This document shows positions 8,418-16,498 of a stretch of DNA of 43,876 nt, in pieces. Both the position numbers and the translations under genes were made by a program. A model generated the notes under the pieces. The model made no database searches and was not told where the DNA came from. It saw only the letters and a list, made by a program, of their open reading frames with translations. This DNA is from Coprobacillus sp. CAG:698 (GTDB taxonomy: Bacteria > Bacillota_I > Bacilli_A > ML615J-28 > CAG-698), in NCBI GenBank assembly GCA_000431235.1, contig HF988717.1:1-43876 (forward strand), in the 5' to 3' direction. How positions within the stretch are numbered: the stretch's first letter is position 1; each line of letters starts with the position of its first letter.

Positions 8418-8457
8418 TAAAAAAACTCTTGCATTTTAAATCACTTTGTAATATAAT
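8418..8457 (+). promoter_or_regulatory. Promoter of tRNA-Arg with A-tract
   Basis: TTGCAT (8429-8434), 17 bases, TATAAT (8452-8457). The -35 is preceded by TAAAAAAACTC. The 15-base string covering the A-tract and the start of the -35 is identical to the one at the tRNA-Asp promoter (43778-43792). Confidence 0.85.
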
Positions 8458-8473
8458 AAATATGCTAAATTGT

Positions 8474-8550
8474 GTCCCAGTAGCTCAGTTGGATAGAGCA
8501 ACGGCCTTCTAAGCCGTGTGTCGGGCGTTCGAGTCGCTTCTGGGACGCCA
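8474..8550 (+). tRNA. tRNA-Arg (TCT)
   Basis: The acceptor GTCCCAG pairs with CTGGGAC. The D-arm is GCTCAGTTGGATAGAGC, the anticodon loop CTTCTAA gives anticodon TCT (decodes AGA, the common Arg codon here), the T-loop is GTTCGAGTC, and CCA is encoded. Confidence 0.97.
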
Positions 8551-8633
8551 TTTTTTTTTGCATTTTTTAGGATAAATATAAATTATAAAGTAGTCCCATT
8601 TTTAAAAAAATTATAATAAATTCAATTTTTATG

Positions 8634-8662
8634 TTGAGAAATGTAAAAAAATAGAGTATAAT
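8634..8662 (+). promoter_or_regulatory. Promoter of tRNA-Thr (and possibly the downstream gene pair)
   Basis: TTGAGA (8634-8639), 17 bases, TATAAT (8657-8662), twelve bases before the tRNA. No clear promoter lies between the tRNA and the CDS at 8803, so this one may also serve the NifU-like/GGGtGRT genes. Confidence 0.75.
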
Positions 8663-8674
8663 ATATAAGGTATT

Positions 8675-8751
8675 GCTGGCGTAACTCAGCTTGGAAGAGT
8701 AGCGCACTCGTAATGCGCAAGTCGGGAGTTCGATTCTCCCCTCCAGCACCA
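8675..8751 (+). tRNA. tRNA-Thr (CGT)
   Basis: The anticodon stem GCGCA/TGCGC carries loop CTCGTAA, anticodon CGT (decodes ACG). The D-stem ACTC/GAGT and T-stem GGGAG/CTCCC are intact and CCA is encoded. The acceptor GCTGGCG pairs with CTCCAGC except for one C-T opposition at the sixth pair. That is unusual but does not by itself argue against function. Confidence 0.92.
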
Positions 8752-8802
8752 TATAAAAAAACACGTTAGGCAACGTATTAAAATATATGAAAGGATAAGA
8801 AT

Positions 8803-9495
8803 ATGGAATACACAAATGATGTAAAAAAAATGTGCAGTGTTAGACAAGGTGGAAATTTTGGTTGTGCTCCAATTCCTCAAGAAGGTAAATGGACATATTC
8901 TAAAGAAATTAAAGACATCAATGGTTTAACACATGGTATCGGTTGGTGTGCTCCTCAACAAGGCGCATGTAAATTAACTCTTAACGTTAAAAATGGAATT
9001 ATTCAAGAAGCATTAGTTGAAACAATTGGATGCTCTGGAATGACTCATTCAGCTGCAATGGCAAGTGAGGCAATCGTTGGAAGAACTGTTCTTGAAGCAT
9101 TAAACACAGATTTAGTTTGTGATGCTATCAATACTGCTATGAGAGAGTTATTCTTACAAATAGTTTATGGCCGTACACAATCAGCATTTTCTGAAAATGG
9201 TTTACCAATTGGTGCTGGCCTTGAAGATTTAGGAAAAGGCTTAAGAAGTCAAGTAGGTACATGCTATAGCACATTAGCAAAAGGACCTCGTTATTTAGAA
9301 TTAACAGAAGGTTATATTCTAAAAATAGCTCTAGATGAAAATGATGAAATTATTGGATATCAATATTTAAGTTTAGGTAAATTTATGGACTTCTTAAAAC
9401 AAGGAATTCCTGCTGAAGAAGCATTAGAAAAAGCTAAAGGACAATATGGTAGATTTAGTGAAGCTAAACGTTATATTGATCCTCGTAAAGAGTAG
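8803..9495 (+). CDS. NifU/IscU-like iron-sulfur scaffold family protein
   Basis: This 230-residue protein has a core resembling the IscU/NifU scaffold fold: GWCAPQQGACKLTLNVKNG, then ETIGCSGMTHSAAMASEAIVG, where IscU has the segment with its second cluster cysteine. Cysteines are at 11, 21, 49, 56, 77, 106 and 154. C56, C77 and C154 are the best candidates for the three scaffold ligands. In IscU/NifU this fold assembles Fe-S clusters for transfer; here the client is unknown. It is the first gene of a pair with the GGGtGRT protein 11 bases downstream, and lies 51 bases behind tRNA-Thr. SD AAAGGAT precedes the ATG. Confidence 0.85.
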   Translation: MEYTNDVKKMCSVRQGGNFGCAPIPQEGKWTYSKEIKDINGLTHGIGWCAPQQGACKLTLNVKNGIIQEALVETIGCSGMTHSAAMASEAIVGRTVLEALNTDLVCDAINTAMRELFLQIVYGRTQSAFSENGLPIGAGLEDLGKGLRSQVGTCYSTLAKGPRYLELTEGYILKIALDENDEIIGYQYLSLGKFMDFLKQGIPAEEALEKAKGQYGRFSEAKRYIDPRKE

Positions 9496-9506
9496 GAGGC
9501 AAAATT

Positions 9507-10514
9507 ATGGCACTATTTGAAAGTTATGAACGTAGAATTGATCAAATCAATAAAACATTAAAAGAAAATGGCATAGAGTCAATTGAAGCTGCTAAAGCTT
9601 TATGTGATTCATATGGAATCGATGTATATAATTTAGTTAAGAGCATTCAACCTATCTGCTTTGAAAATGCATGTTGGGCATATACTGTAGGTGCAGCTAT
9701 CGCATTAAAGAATAAAGCAAAAACTGCTGCTGAAGCAAGTAAGTACATAGGTGTTGGTTTACAATCATTCTGTATTCCTGGAAGTGTTGCTGATGATCGT
9801 AAGGTTGGTTTAGGACATGGAAATCTTGGAGCAATGCTATTATCAGATTCAACAAAATGTTTCGCATTCTTAGCTGGACATGAATCATTTGCAGCTGCTG
9901 AAGGCGCAATTGGTATAGTTAAAAAAGCTAACAAAGTACGTCATGAACCTTTAAGAGTTATTTTAAATGGTTTAGGCAAAGACGCTGCAAAAATTATTTC
10001 TCGTATTAATGGATTCACATATGTAGAAACATTATTCGATTATATGACTGGAAAAGTTAATATCATAAGTGAAACTAAATACTCTGATGGTGAAAGAGGA
10101 TTAGTTCGTTGCTATGGTGCAAATGATGTTCGTGAAGGTGTTGCAATTATGCATTTAGAAGATGTTGACGTATCTATTACTGGTAATTCAACAAACCCAA
10201 CAAGATTCCAACATCCAGTTGCTGGAACATATAAAAAAGAATGTATCGAAAAAGGTAAGAAGTATTTCTCTGTAGCATCTGGTGGTGGTACAGGAAGAAC
10301 TCTTCATCCAGATAATATGGCAGCAGGTCCTGCTTCTTATGGTATGACAGATACTATGGGTAGAATGCATTCAGATGCTCAATTTGCTGGTTCTTCATCA
10401 GTTCCTGCTCACGTAGAAATGATGGGATTAATCGGTATGGGTAATAACCCAATGGTTGGAGCAACAGTAGCAGTAGCAGTTGAAGTTGCTTTAGCATTAG
10501 AAAAGAATAAATAA
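9507..10514 (+). CDS. GGGtGRT family protein (function unknown)
   Basis: The family takes its name from a conserved motif, seen here at residues 259-265 within SVASGGGTGRTLHPDN. Other invariant-looking blocks are FENACWAYTVGAAIA, FCIPGSVADDRKVGLGHGN, LAGHESFAAAEGAIG, NSTNPTRFQHPVAGTYKK and MGRMHSDAQFAGSSS. The protein is 335 residues, soluble and Gly/Ala-rich, with conserved His, Asp and Cys that suggest an enzyme. The Pfam-type family carries this name, but to my knowledge no reaction is assigned. The upstream NifU-like gene (11-base gap, SD AGGAGG) is its likely partner, hinting that it needs an Fe-S cluster; this is inference. The last codons lie in a tandem 18-bp duplication. Confidence 0.9.
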   Translation: MALFESYERRIDQINKTLKENGIESIEAAKALCDSYGIDVYNLVKSIQPICFENACWAYTVGAAIALKNKAKTAAEASKYIGVGLQSFCIPGSVADDRKVGLGHGNLGAMLLSDSTKCFAFLAGHESFAAAEGAIGIVKKANKVRHEPLRVILNGLGKDAAKIISRINGFTYVETLFDYMTGKVNIISETKYSDGERGLVRCYGANDVREGVAIMHLEDVDVSITGNSTNPTRFQHPVAGTYKKECIEKGKKYFSVASGGGTGRTLHPDNMAAGPASYGMTDTMGRMHSDAQFAGSSSVPAHVEMMGLIGMGNNPMVGATVAVAVEVALALEKNK

Positions 10515-10531
10515 TTAGAAAAGAATAAATA
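10496..10531 (+). repeat. Perfect tandem duplication of 18 bp across the stop codon
   Basis: ATTAGAAAAGAATAAATA occurs twice back to back (10496-10513 and 10514-10531). The TAA stop of the GGGtGRT gene is at the junction, so only the first copy is translated (LEKNK). Confidence 0.95.
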
Positions 10532-10570
10532 AATCATAGATAGATTTTATATTTATCTGTGATTTTTTTT
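10532..10570 (+). terminator. Rho-independent terminator of the GGGtGRT operon
   Basis: AATCATAGATA (10532-10542) pairs with TATCTGTGATT (10554-10564) with one wobble pair, followed by eight T. Confidence 0.85.
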
Positions 10571-10572
10571 AT

Positions 10573-10598
10573 AAAAAAAAGAGGAAAATACCTCTTTT
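10573..10598 (-). terminator. Rho-independent terminator of the DUF1846-nadE operon
   Basis: Stem AAAAGAGG (10577-10584) and CCTCTTTT (10591-10598) with a 6-base loop. On the minus strand it is followed by a run of T, matching the direction of nadE. Confidence 0.8.
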
Positions 10599-10603
10599 GT
10601 ATA

Positions 10604-11347
10604 TTAGATATATGGATCATACTTGAAACTTGGCATAAGTTGTAATTTAAAAAGATTACGAACATGCATATCATCAATTTTTTCTTTAATTTCTTTTTCA
10701 GGTTCAATACCTTCACGAATGTATTTATCTAATACATCATATGTAAAACCTAGATTGTCTTCATCGGTCTTTCCACATAAGCCATCAATAGGAACTTTAT
10801 GTGTTAGTCTGTGAGGTAAGCCTAAATACTCACCTATTTTTTTAACTTCAGTAACTGTGAATGTTGAAAGAGGGCTAAAGTCACCAGCAGCATCTCCATA
10901 TTTTGTTGAATAGCCTACCCAATCTTCAGACATATTACATGTATTAGCAACACGTCCATTCATCGATTGTGAGATAGCATAAAGAGTAACCATTCTTACA
11001 CGAGAAGGAAGATTTGTTTTTGTTTGCTTTGTTAGTTCAAAATCACTTCCTAAAGCATCATAATATGCTTCGACAGTGTTTTTAATATTAACAACCTTAT
11101 ATTTAATACCAAGATTATTGCAAAGTTCATAGGCGTATTCAATATCATGTTGTTCACCTTGGGGCATCAAAACTCCAAATACACGATCTTTTCCTAAAGC
11201 TTTTACGCAAAGACTTGCGCATACGCTACTATCTTTACCACCAGAAATACCGATTATTACATTACAATCTTTTCCATTTTTTTCAAACCATTCTTTGATC
11301 CATTCAATGCATTTGTTTGTAGCATCACTGACATTAAAATTATACAT
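10604..11347 (-). CDS. nadE: NAD(+) synthase, ammonia-dependent type
   Basis: NadE converts deamido-NAD to NAD using ATP and ammonia, the last step of NAD synthesis. The PP-loop ATP-binding motif GISGGKDSSVCASLC is near residue 33, and the family segments NTCNMSEDWVGYSTKYGD, DFSPLSTFTVTEV and KTDEDNLGFTYDVLD are present. At 247 residues it lacks the N-terminal glutaminase domain of the larger enzymes, so ammonia is expected to be the nitrogen donor. SD GGAGG precedes the ATG. It is the second gene of an operon with the DUF1846 gene 9 bases upstream. pncB at 32206 supplies an earlier step of the same salvage route. Confidence 0.95.
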   Translation of the reverse strand: MYNFNVSDATNKCIEWIKEWFEKNGKDCNVIIGISGGKDSSVCASLCVKALGKDRVFGVLMPQGEQHDIEYAYELCNNLGIKYKVVNIKNTVEAYYDALGSDFELTKQTKTNLPSRVRMVTLYAISQSMNGRVANTCNMSEDWVGYSTKYGDAAGDFSPLSTFTVTEVKKIGEYLGLPHRLTHKVPIDGLCGKTDEDNLGFTYDVLDKYIREGIEPEKEIKEKIDDMHVRNLFKLQLMPSFKYDPYI

Positions 11348-11356
11348 AAATCCTCC

Positions 11357-12832
11357 TTATAGTAACATAGTGTCTTGTTCAGTTTCAGTAGTTACATCTA
11401 TTCGTAGCTTTTTAAGAATAGAAATAACATCAGGGTTAAGCATAACGCTTGAATGCATTTGTGCTCCCTTTAATTTTGATATTTGGGATAAGGCTTTTTC
11501 GGCCATTGCATTTGTTTTTGCGGTAATAGCAAGGCAAATTAAAACGTCATCAAGCGTAAGTATATTTGATTGGTTATTTAAATAAGTTGTTTTTAAATTC
11601 TGTAAAGGCTCAATAATCCCTGGAGAAAGTAATGGGATACTATCATTTATTTTGGCATAGTACTTTAAAGCATTAATAATTGCTGCACTTGTAGCATCTA
11701 ACAAATCTGATTTTTTACCAGTTATTATTTTTCCATTATCAAGTTCAATAGCAACACAATGAACATTAGTTTCTTTTGCTTTTTGTAAACAAGCGGCAAC
11801 ACATTTGCGATCATCAACAGAAATTGATAAGCTATTCATAATTAGAAGAAGTTTATCAACAGATTCATTACTATCTTTTCCTAATTTTAAAGAACATTTT
11901 GCATCTAAATATCTTCTAATAATTTCATCTTTACTTGTTTTTTCAGCGTTCTCATTATTTGTAATAGCAAAACCAACCATATTAACTCCCATATCTGTTG
12001 GTGAAAGATAAGGGCTTTTGCCATATATTTGTTCAAACATTTGTTTCAAAACTGGAAAAACTTCAAGGTCACGATTATAGTTAACACTACTTATCCCATA
12101 TGCTTCTAAGTGAAAATAATCTATCATGTTAACATCATTAAGATTAGTAGTTGCAGCCTCATAAGCTAAGTTTACAGGGTGCTTAAGAGGTAAATTCCAA
12201 ATTGGGAAAGTTTCGTATTTTGCATAACCAGCTTTAATTCCATGCTTATTTTCATTATATAGTTGTGATAAACATACAGCCATTTTACCGCTTCCAGGTC
12301 CAGGAGCAGTTACAATAACTATTGGTTTAGTAGTTTCAATGTAATCGTCCTTACCAAATCCGTCATCACTTAATACTTTATTAACATCATATGGGTAGTT
12401 TTCGATAGCATAATGTTTGTATGTTTTAATGTTTAGATTTGATAATTTAGTTATAAATTCATTTGCTTGACTTTGATTATTATATTTAGTAATACAAACA
12501 CTTCCAACAAGCAAATCATTTTTCTTAAAAAAATCTATTTGTTGCAGGCAATCATTTTCATATGTTAAGCCTGTGTCACTTCTTGTCTTCGAGTTTTTAA
12601 TATCTTCAGCACTTACTACGATAACAACTTCAAGTTTATTCTTTAACTTTGAAAGAACTTTAACTTTTGAATCAATTTCAAAACCTCTTAATACTCTAGA
12701 AGCATGATAGTCACAAGAAAGTTTACCACCAAATTCTAGATATAATTTGTTTTCAAACATTGATACTCTTTCAAGAATTTTTTCACTTTGAAGTTTCAAA
12801 TACATATTATTGTTAAAGGAAATGTTTTTCAT
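11357..12832 (-). CDS. DUF1846 domain-containing protein
   Basis: This 491-residue protein matches what I know of the DUF1846 family, conserved soluble proteins of Firmicutes and Thermotoga with solved structures but no assigned reaction. Recognisable blocks are YLEFGGKLSCDYHASRVLRG, SDTGLTYENDC, the P-loop-like APGPGSGKMA (residues 176-185), KYETFPIWNLPLKHPVNLAYE and SPTDMGVNMVGFAI. The glycine loop has Met where P-loop NTPases have Ser/Thr. The start is set at the ATG at 12832, 5 bases after GAGGTGA (12838-12844); an in-frame GTG at 12841 overlaps that site and is unlikely. It precedes nadE in the same operon, so a link to nucleotide or NAD metabolism is possible but not shown. Confidence 0.85.
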   Translation of the reverse strand: MKNISFNNNMYLKLQSEKILERVSMFENKLYLEFGGKLSCDYHASRVLRGFEIDSKVKVLSKLKNKLEVVIVVSAEDIKNSKTRSDTGLTYENDCLQQIDFFKKNDLLVGSVCITKYNNQSQANEFITKLSNLNIKTYKHYAIENYPYDVNKVLSDDGFGKDDYIETTKPIVIVTAPGPGSGKMAVCLSQLYNENKHGIKAGYAKYETFPIWNLPLKHPVNLAYEAATTNLNDVNMIDYFHLEAYGISSVNYNRDLEVFPVLKQMFEQIYGKSPYLSPTDMGVNMVGFAITNNENAEKTSKDEIIRRYLDAKCSLKLGKDSNESVDKLLLIMNSLSISVDDRKCVAACLQKAKETNVHCVAIELDNGKIITGKKSDLLDATSAAIINALKYYAKINDSIPLLSPGIIEPLQNLKTTYLNNQSNILTLDDVLICLAITAKTNAMAEKALSQISKLKGAQMHSSVMLNPDVISILKKLRIDVTTETEQDTMLL

Positions 12833-12883
12833 GAATATCACCTCAAATTTAAGATTATTTTATCACATTTTTCTGATAGAAAC

Positions 12884-12918
12884 AATAAAAAAAGAAAAAA
12901 GGTTAAAGAAACCTTTTT
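12884..12918 (-). terminator. Rho-independent terminator of the MFS-MATE operon
   Basis: AAAAAGGTT (12896-12904) pairs with AACCTTTTT (12910-12918). On the minus strand it is followed by TTCTTTTTTT. It begins at the MATE stop codon. Confidence 0.8.
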
Positions 12919-14309
12919 CATTCTTCAACATTTTTATGTTTTAATGTTAGATTAACAAGCCATTTCTTCTTTGAAGTAAAGAAATTTGAAAGCCATAGTT
13001 TAAATAAATCAGCTGAGTGTGATATTAAATATACAGTAACGACATTTAACCCAAACTTCTCTGCATTCATCCCAAAGAAAATAGCTAATGGTAAACTAAT
13101 CAAATATGTTGGTGTTTCATCAAGAATAAAAGCTCTTATGCTATCACCACCAGCACGCATTGTAAAGAAAGAAACAGAGTTATAGCAATAAATGCCTGTA
13201 AATATTCCAGTAATCATCACAAGATAAATAGTCAATCTTCTAATTTCTTCGGTTGGATTAAATAATTTAATTATTAGTGGACTTAAAGCAATCATTAATA
13301 ATCCCAAAGTAACACCTAAGAAAACTGATAAACCTTTAAGTTTATTAAAATCATCTAAAGCTTTATCAAAATTATCTTGACCTAAGTCAGCTCCAATAAC
13401 AATAGCAGTTCCACTGCCCAAGCCTGCAAAGATAATGAAGAATAAATCACTAATATTTTGTGAGTAACTATAAGCAGCATACCAAATATCATTTTTATAA
13501 GTGTAGAATTTTGCAAGAAGTACCATTCCCATTGACCAAAATACTTCATTAAGAACAAGGGGAATTCCCTTTTTTATATAATCAATAAATAATAATTTTG
13601 TTACAAAGAACGCTTTGAAAGAATTTCTAAAATAAGAATTTTTATTAATGAATAAAAAGTAAACAAATACCAATAATTCAAAAACACGAGAGATTGTTGT
13701 CGCAATAGCAGCTCCACCAGCACCAAGTTCAGGGAATCCGAGATTACCATATATAAAACAATAATTAAAGAATATATTCGTAATAATACCTATTGTTGAA
13801 GAGGCAAGGGCAATTTTTGCTTTTTCAATTGTTCGAAAACAATTAGCAAAGAAAATATTGAGAACTGTAATAATTGTTCCGTATTTAATATATTTCAAAT
13901 ATTCATAACCATAAGCTCGTGATTCACTAGATTCGATATAGGCGTCAACGACATTATTACCAAAGAATATAATTACAAGAGTTGAAAGAATACCAACAAT
14001 AATGGAAATGTAAAATCCAAGTCTAAACGTTTCTTCGTTTTTCTTGCGATTTCCAGATCCAAAAAATTGTGCAATAAAAATACTTGATACTGTGGCAAAG
14101 CCAAGCCAAATGAAATTAAGTACGAAAGTTAAGCGATTTGCAGCTGAAACACCATTATAAGCAATGGAATTCGGTGTATAATTATTAATCATTATATTAT
14201 CAATATATCCAGCAACAGAAATAAGAAGCTGTTGAAGCATGATTGGGATGATTAATGCAAAGATAGATTTATAAAATGTTTTATTACCGATATATTTTTT
14301 AATATTCAT
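12918..14309 (-). CDS. MATE family efflux transporter
   Basis: This 463-residue polytopic protein has about twelve hydrophobic segments in two halves. MATE hallmarks are the N-terminal IPIMLQQLLISVAGYIDNIMI, the loop FIAQFFGSGNRKKNEETFR after the second helix pair, and GAGGAAIATTISRVFE in the middle. MATE proteins export drugs or metabolites in exchange for Na+ or H+; the substrate cannot be read from sequence. SD AAAGGAG precedes the ATG. The gene start overlaps the end of the MFS gene by 11 bases, so the two transporters are translated from one message. Confidence 0.93.
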   Translation of the reverse strand: MNIKKYIGNKTFYKSIFALIIPIMLQQLLISVAGYIDNIMINNYTPNSIAYNGVSAANRLTFVLNFIWLGFATVSSIFIAQFFGSGNRKKNEETFRLGFYISIIVGILSTLVIIFFGNNVVDAYIESSESRAYGYEYLKYIKYGTIITVLNIFFANCFRTIEKAKIALASSTIGIITNIFFNYCFIYGNLGFPELGAGGAAIATTISRVFELLVFVYFLFINKNSYFRNSFKAFFVTKLLFIDYIKKGIPLVLNEVFWSMGMVLLAKFYTYKNDIWYAAYSYSQNISDLFFIIFAGLGSGTAIVIGADLGQDNFDKALDDFNKLKGLSVFLGVTLGLLMIALSPLIIKLFNPTEEIRRLTIYLVMITGIFTGIYCYNSVSFFTMRAGGDSIRAFILDETPTYLISLPLAIFFGMNAEKFGLNVVTVYLISHSADLFKLWLSNFFTSKKKWLVNLTLKHKNVEE

Positions 14310-15465
14310 TGGTAGACTCCTTTTTAAATAATTTAAATAAACTTAATGCTATAGCAAATACTGCTAAAACAAGTGAGACAAAATAGAAGGTATTATAGGA
14401 ATAAGTTTTTATAATGATTCCATTTATGTTATTCCATAAAGCTAAGTAGATGGAATAGAAAAATGTAAGCATCATAACAGCAACACTTGCGGCTTCTTTC
14501 TTAACAATTTTTTGAACGTATGGGAAGGCTGTGTGCAAAATAAAGGCATAACCTATTCCTCTAAAAGATGACAAGATGATAACAACATATATGTTTAAAT
14601 CTAAAAAGTTAACGAGCATTCTAATTGAAAGAAGAACGCTTGAAACGAACAAAAGCGGATAAGTTAGTTTAGTTTTACTTTCTTTAAATGTTTTGTTTAA
14701 GATAAAAAGAGTAACAACTTCAAATAAAACAAAGAATGAATAAATTAAGCCATATTGATCGGAGCTAATTCCTCTTGATTCTAAATACAAAGAAAAGAAT
14801 GAATCGGTTGTAGCTTGTGTTCCCATAAGAAGACAATAGAAGATAATGAAAAAGATGAAAGATTTATTTTTGAATAAATACTTTAAAGTGTTTTTAATAT
14901 CTACCTTTTTAGAAACAATTTCTTCATTATCAAATTTTAGTAAAGATTTATAAATTCCTCCACAAATAATAAACAAAATACCAGCAATTATAAAACAAAC
15001 CTTAAAATCAAAGAATTTTGTTACATAGCCGCCAAGCGTTGTTCCAACAATGTATGCGCATGAGCCAAATATTCTTATACTTGAATAGTTAATATTAGTA
15101 TTACAAGCATAAAATGATGTTATAGAGTCAAGAATACCATAATGGCATGATCCAAATATGGCAAGTAATATTGTTAGAAAGGAAACAAGATAGAAGTTAC
15201 TAGAAAAGGAAATTAGAATAATAATTATTCCCTCAAGAATAGTAATGATTTCTAAAACTGTTTTAGTTTTATTAATTTCTTTACAAAGATAAGAATATAT
15301 AGGATTTAATAATATAGATAAAATAGGGGAAATAGATAAAATGAATCCTATTTTATTTTCTATAAGCCCTATGCTTTTTAAGTATAAAGCAAAAAAGGGA
15401 TAAAAAAAAGCATCACCTAAATACCGAATTGTTGTTAGTAGTTTATATTTTTTTGTTTCTTTCAT
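14299..15465 (-). CDS. MFS transporter
   Basis: The 388-residue product has about twelve membrane segments in two six-helix halves. The N-terminal RYLGDAFFYPFFALYLKS and the pattern around FRGIGYAFILHTAFPYVQK suggest the MFS_1-like/nucleoside-sugar type branch of the superfamily, but the substrate is unknown. A longer reading to 15510 is open; the ATG at 15465 is preferred because the residues before it are not hydrophobic transporter sequence and AAAAAGGAT sits just upstream (about 11 bases, a little long). It is the first gene of the pair with the MATE transporter and is divergent from cysK. Confidence 0.88.
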   Translation of the reverse strand: MKETKKYKLLTTIRYLGDAFFYPFFALYLKSIGLIENKIGFILSISPILSILLNPIYSYLCKEINKTKTVLEIITILEGIIIILISFSSNFYLVSFLTILLAIFGSCHYGILDSITSFYACNTNINYSSIRIFGSCAYIVGTTLGGYVTKFFDFKVCFIIAGILFIICGGIYKSLLKFDNEEIVSKKVDIKNTLKYLFKNKSFIFFIIFYCLLMGTQATTDSFFSLYLESRGISSDQYGLIYSFFVLFEVVTLFILNKTFKESKTKLTYPLLFVSSVLLSIRMLVNFLDLNIYVVIILSSFRGIGYAFILHTAFPYVQKIVKKEAASVAVMMLTFFYSIYLALWNNINGIIIKTYSYNTFYFVSLVLAVFAIALSLFKLFKKESTNEY

Positions 15466-15585
15466 AATATAAATATCCTTTTTGTGTTCTAATAGGATAT
15501 ATTCTATCATATATTATGATAAAAAGAAACATTTAATTTGAATAATAAAGGAAAATAGTGTATAATACCTACAGAAGGTGAGAAA

Positions 15586-16497
15586 ATGATTAAAGAAAAT
15601 GTTTTGGAAATGATAGGTAAAACAAGCCTTGTCCATTTAAAAAGAATTAGTGAACTATATAATAATAACATATATATAAAAGTTGAAGGCGAAAATCCTT
15701 TTGGAAGTGTAAAAGATCGTGTAAGTTTAAAAATGATTGAAGATGCTGAAAAAAAGGGAAAGATAAATAAAAATACAACTATTATTGAAGCAACAAGCGG
15801 AAACACAGGAATAGGTTTAGCTGGTGTTTGTTTGTATAAAGGTTTAAAGTTAATAATTGTTATGCCTGAAAGTGCATCAGTTGAGAGAATAAAAATAATG
15901 AAGGCGTACAAAGCCATAGTTTACTTAACTCCAAAAGAAAAGGGTATGCAAGGCTCAATTGATAAAGTTAAGGAATTAACTAAAGATATGACTGACTATT
16001 TTATTCCTTCGCAATTTGAAAATGAAAGTAATGTTTTAGCACATTATGAAACTACTGCACGAGAAATTGATGAAGAATTAGATAATATATATGCAATCTG
16101 TGCAGGTATAGGTACTGGTGGAACAATCACTGGTATCGGTAAATATTTCAAGGAGAAAAATAGAAAAACTTTAATTATTGGAGCGGAACCTAAGGAAAGT
16201 CCGGTAATAAATAAGGGAGAAAAAGGTCTTCATGGAATAGAAGGAATAGGGGCAGGGTTTATCCCAAAAATTCTTGACTTAAATGTTGTTGACAAAGTAT
16301 TTATGGTTTCAACAAGTGATGCAAAGAAAAATTGTGACGAACTACTTCGTAAAGAGGCGTTTTTTATCGGATTTTCGAGCGGTGCTGCATTTGGCGCAGT
16401 TAAACAGTTAATTAGTAGTACCAGATGTAAAAACGAAAATATCGTAATTTTGAGCCCTGACTCAGGAATCAAATATTTATCAAAAATGGATGTGTAA
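15586..16497 (+). CDS. cysK: Cysteine synthase (O-acetylserine sulfhydrylase)
   Basis: This PLP enzyme makes cysteine from O-acetylserine and sulfide. GSVKDRVSLKMI contains the PLP lysine; EATSGNTGIGLA is the substrate-binding loop; GIGTGGTITGIGKYFKE is the phosphate-binding glycine loop; GIGAGFIPKILD and GFSSGAAFGAV complete the family signature. The length of 303 residues is normal. It starts with an AAGGTGA site before the ATG and is followed by cysE with only 1 base between stop and start, so the two steps of cysteine synthesis are coupled. Confidence 0.95.
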   Translation: MIKENVLEMIGKTSLVHLKRISELYNNNIYIKVEGENPFGSVKDRVSLKMIEDAEKKGKINKNTTIIEATSGNTGIGLAGVCLYKGLKLIIVMPESASVERIKIMKAYKAIVYLTPKEKGMQGSIDKVKELTKDMTDYFIPSQFENESNVLAHYETTAREIDEELDNIYAICAGIGTGGTITGIGKYFKEKNRKTLIIGAEPKESPVINKGEKGLHGIEGIGAGFIPKILDLNVVDKVFMVSTSDAKKNCDELLRKEAFFIGFSSGAAFGAVKQLISSTRCKNENIVILSPDSGIKYLSKMDV

Positions 16498-16498
16498 A

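Noticed and set aside
8567..8880. Minus-strand open frames over tRNA-Arg/Thr
   Set aside because: The predicted peptides (WCWRGESNSRLAHYECA type) are the usual antisense translation of a tRNA gene.
15466..15585. Search for a T-box or SAM-type riboswitch before cysK
   Set aside because: The leader is too short and no T-box (TGGNACCGCG-like) or SAM motif is present.
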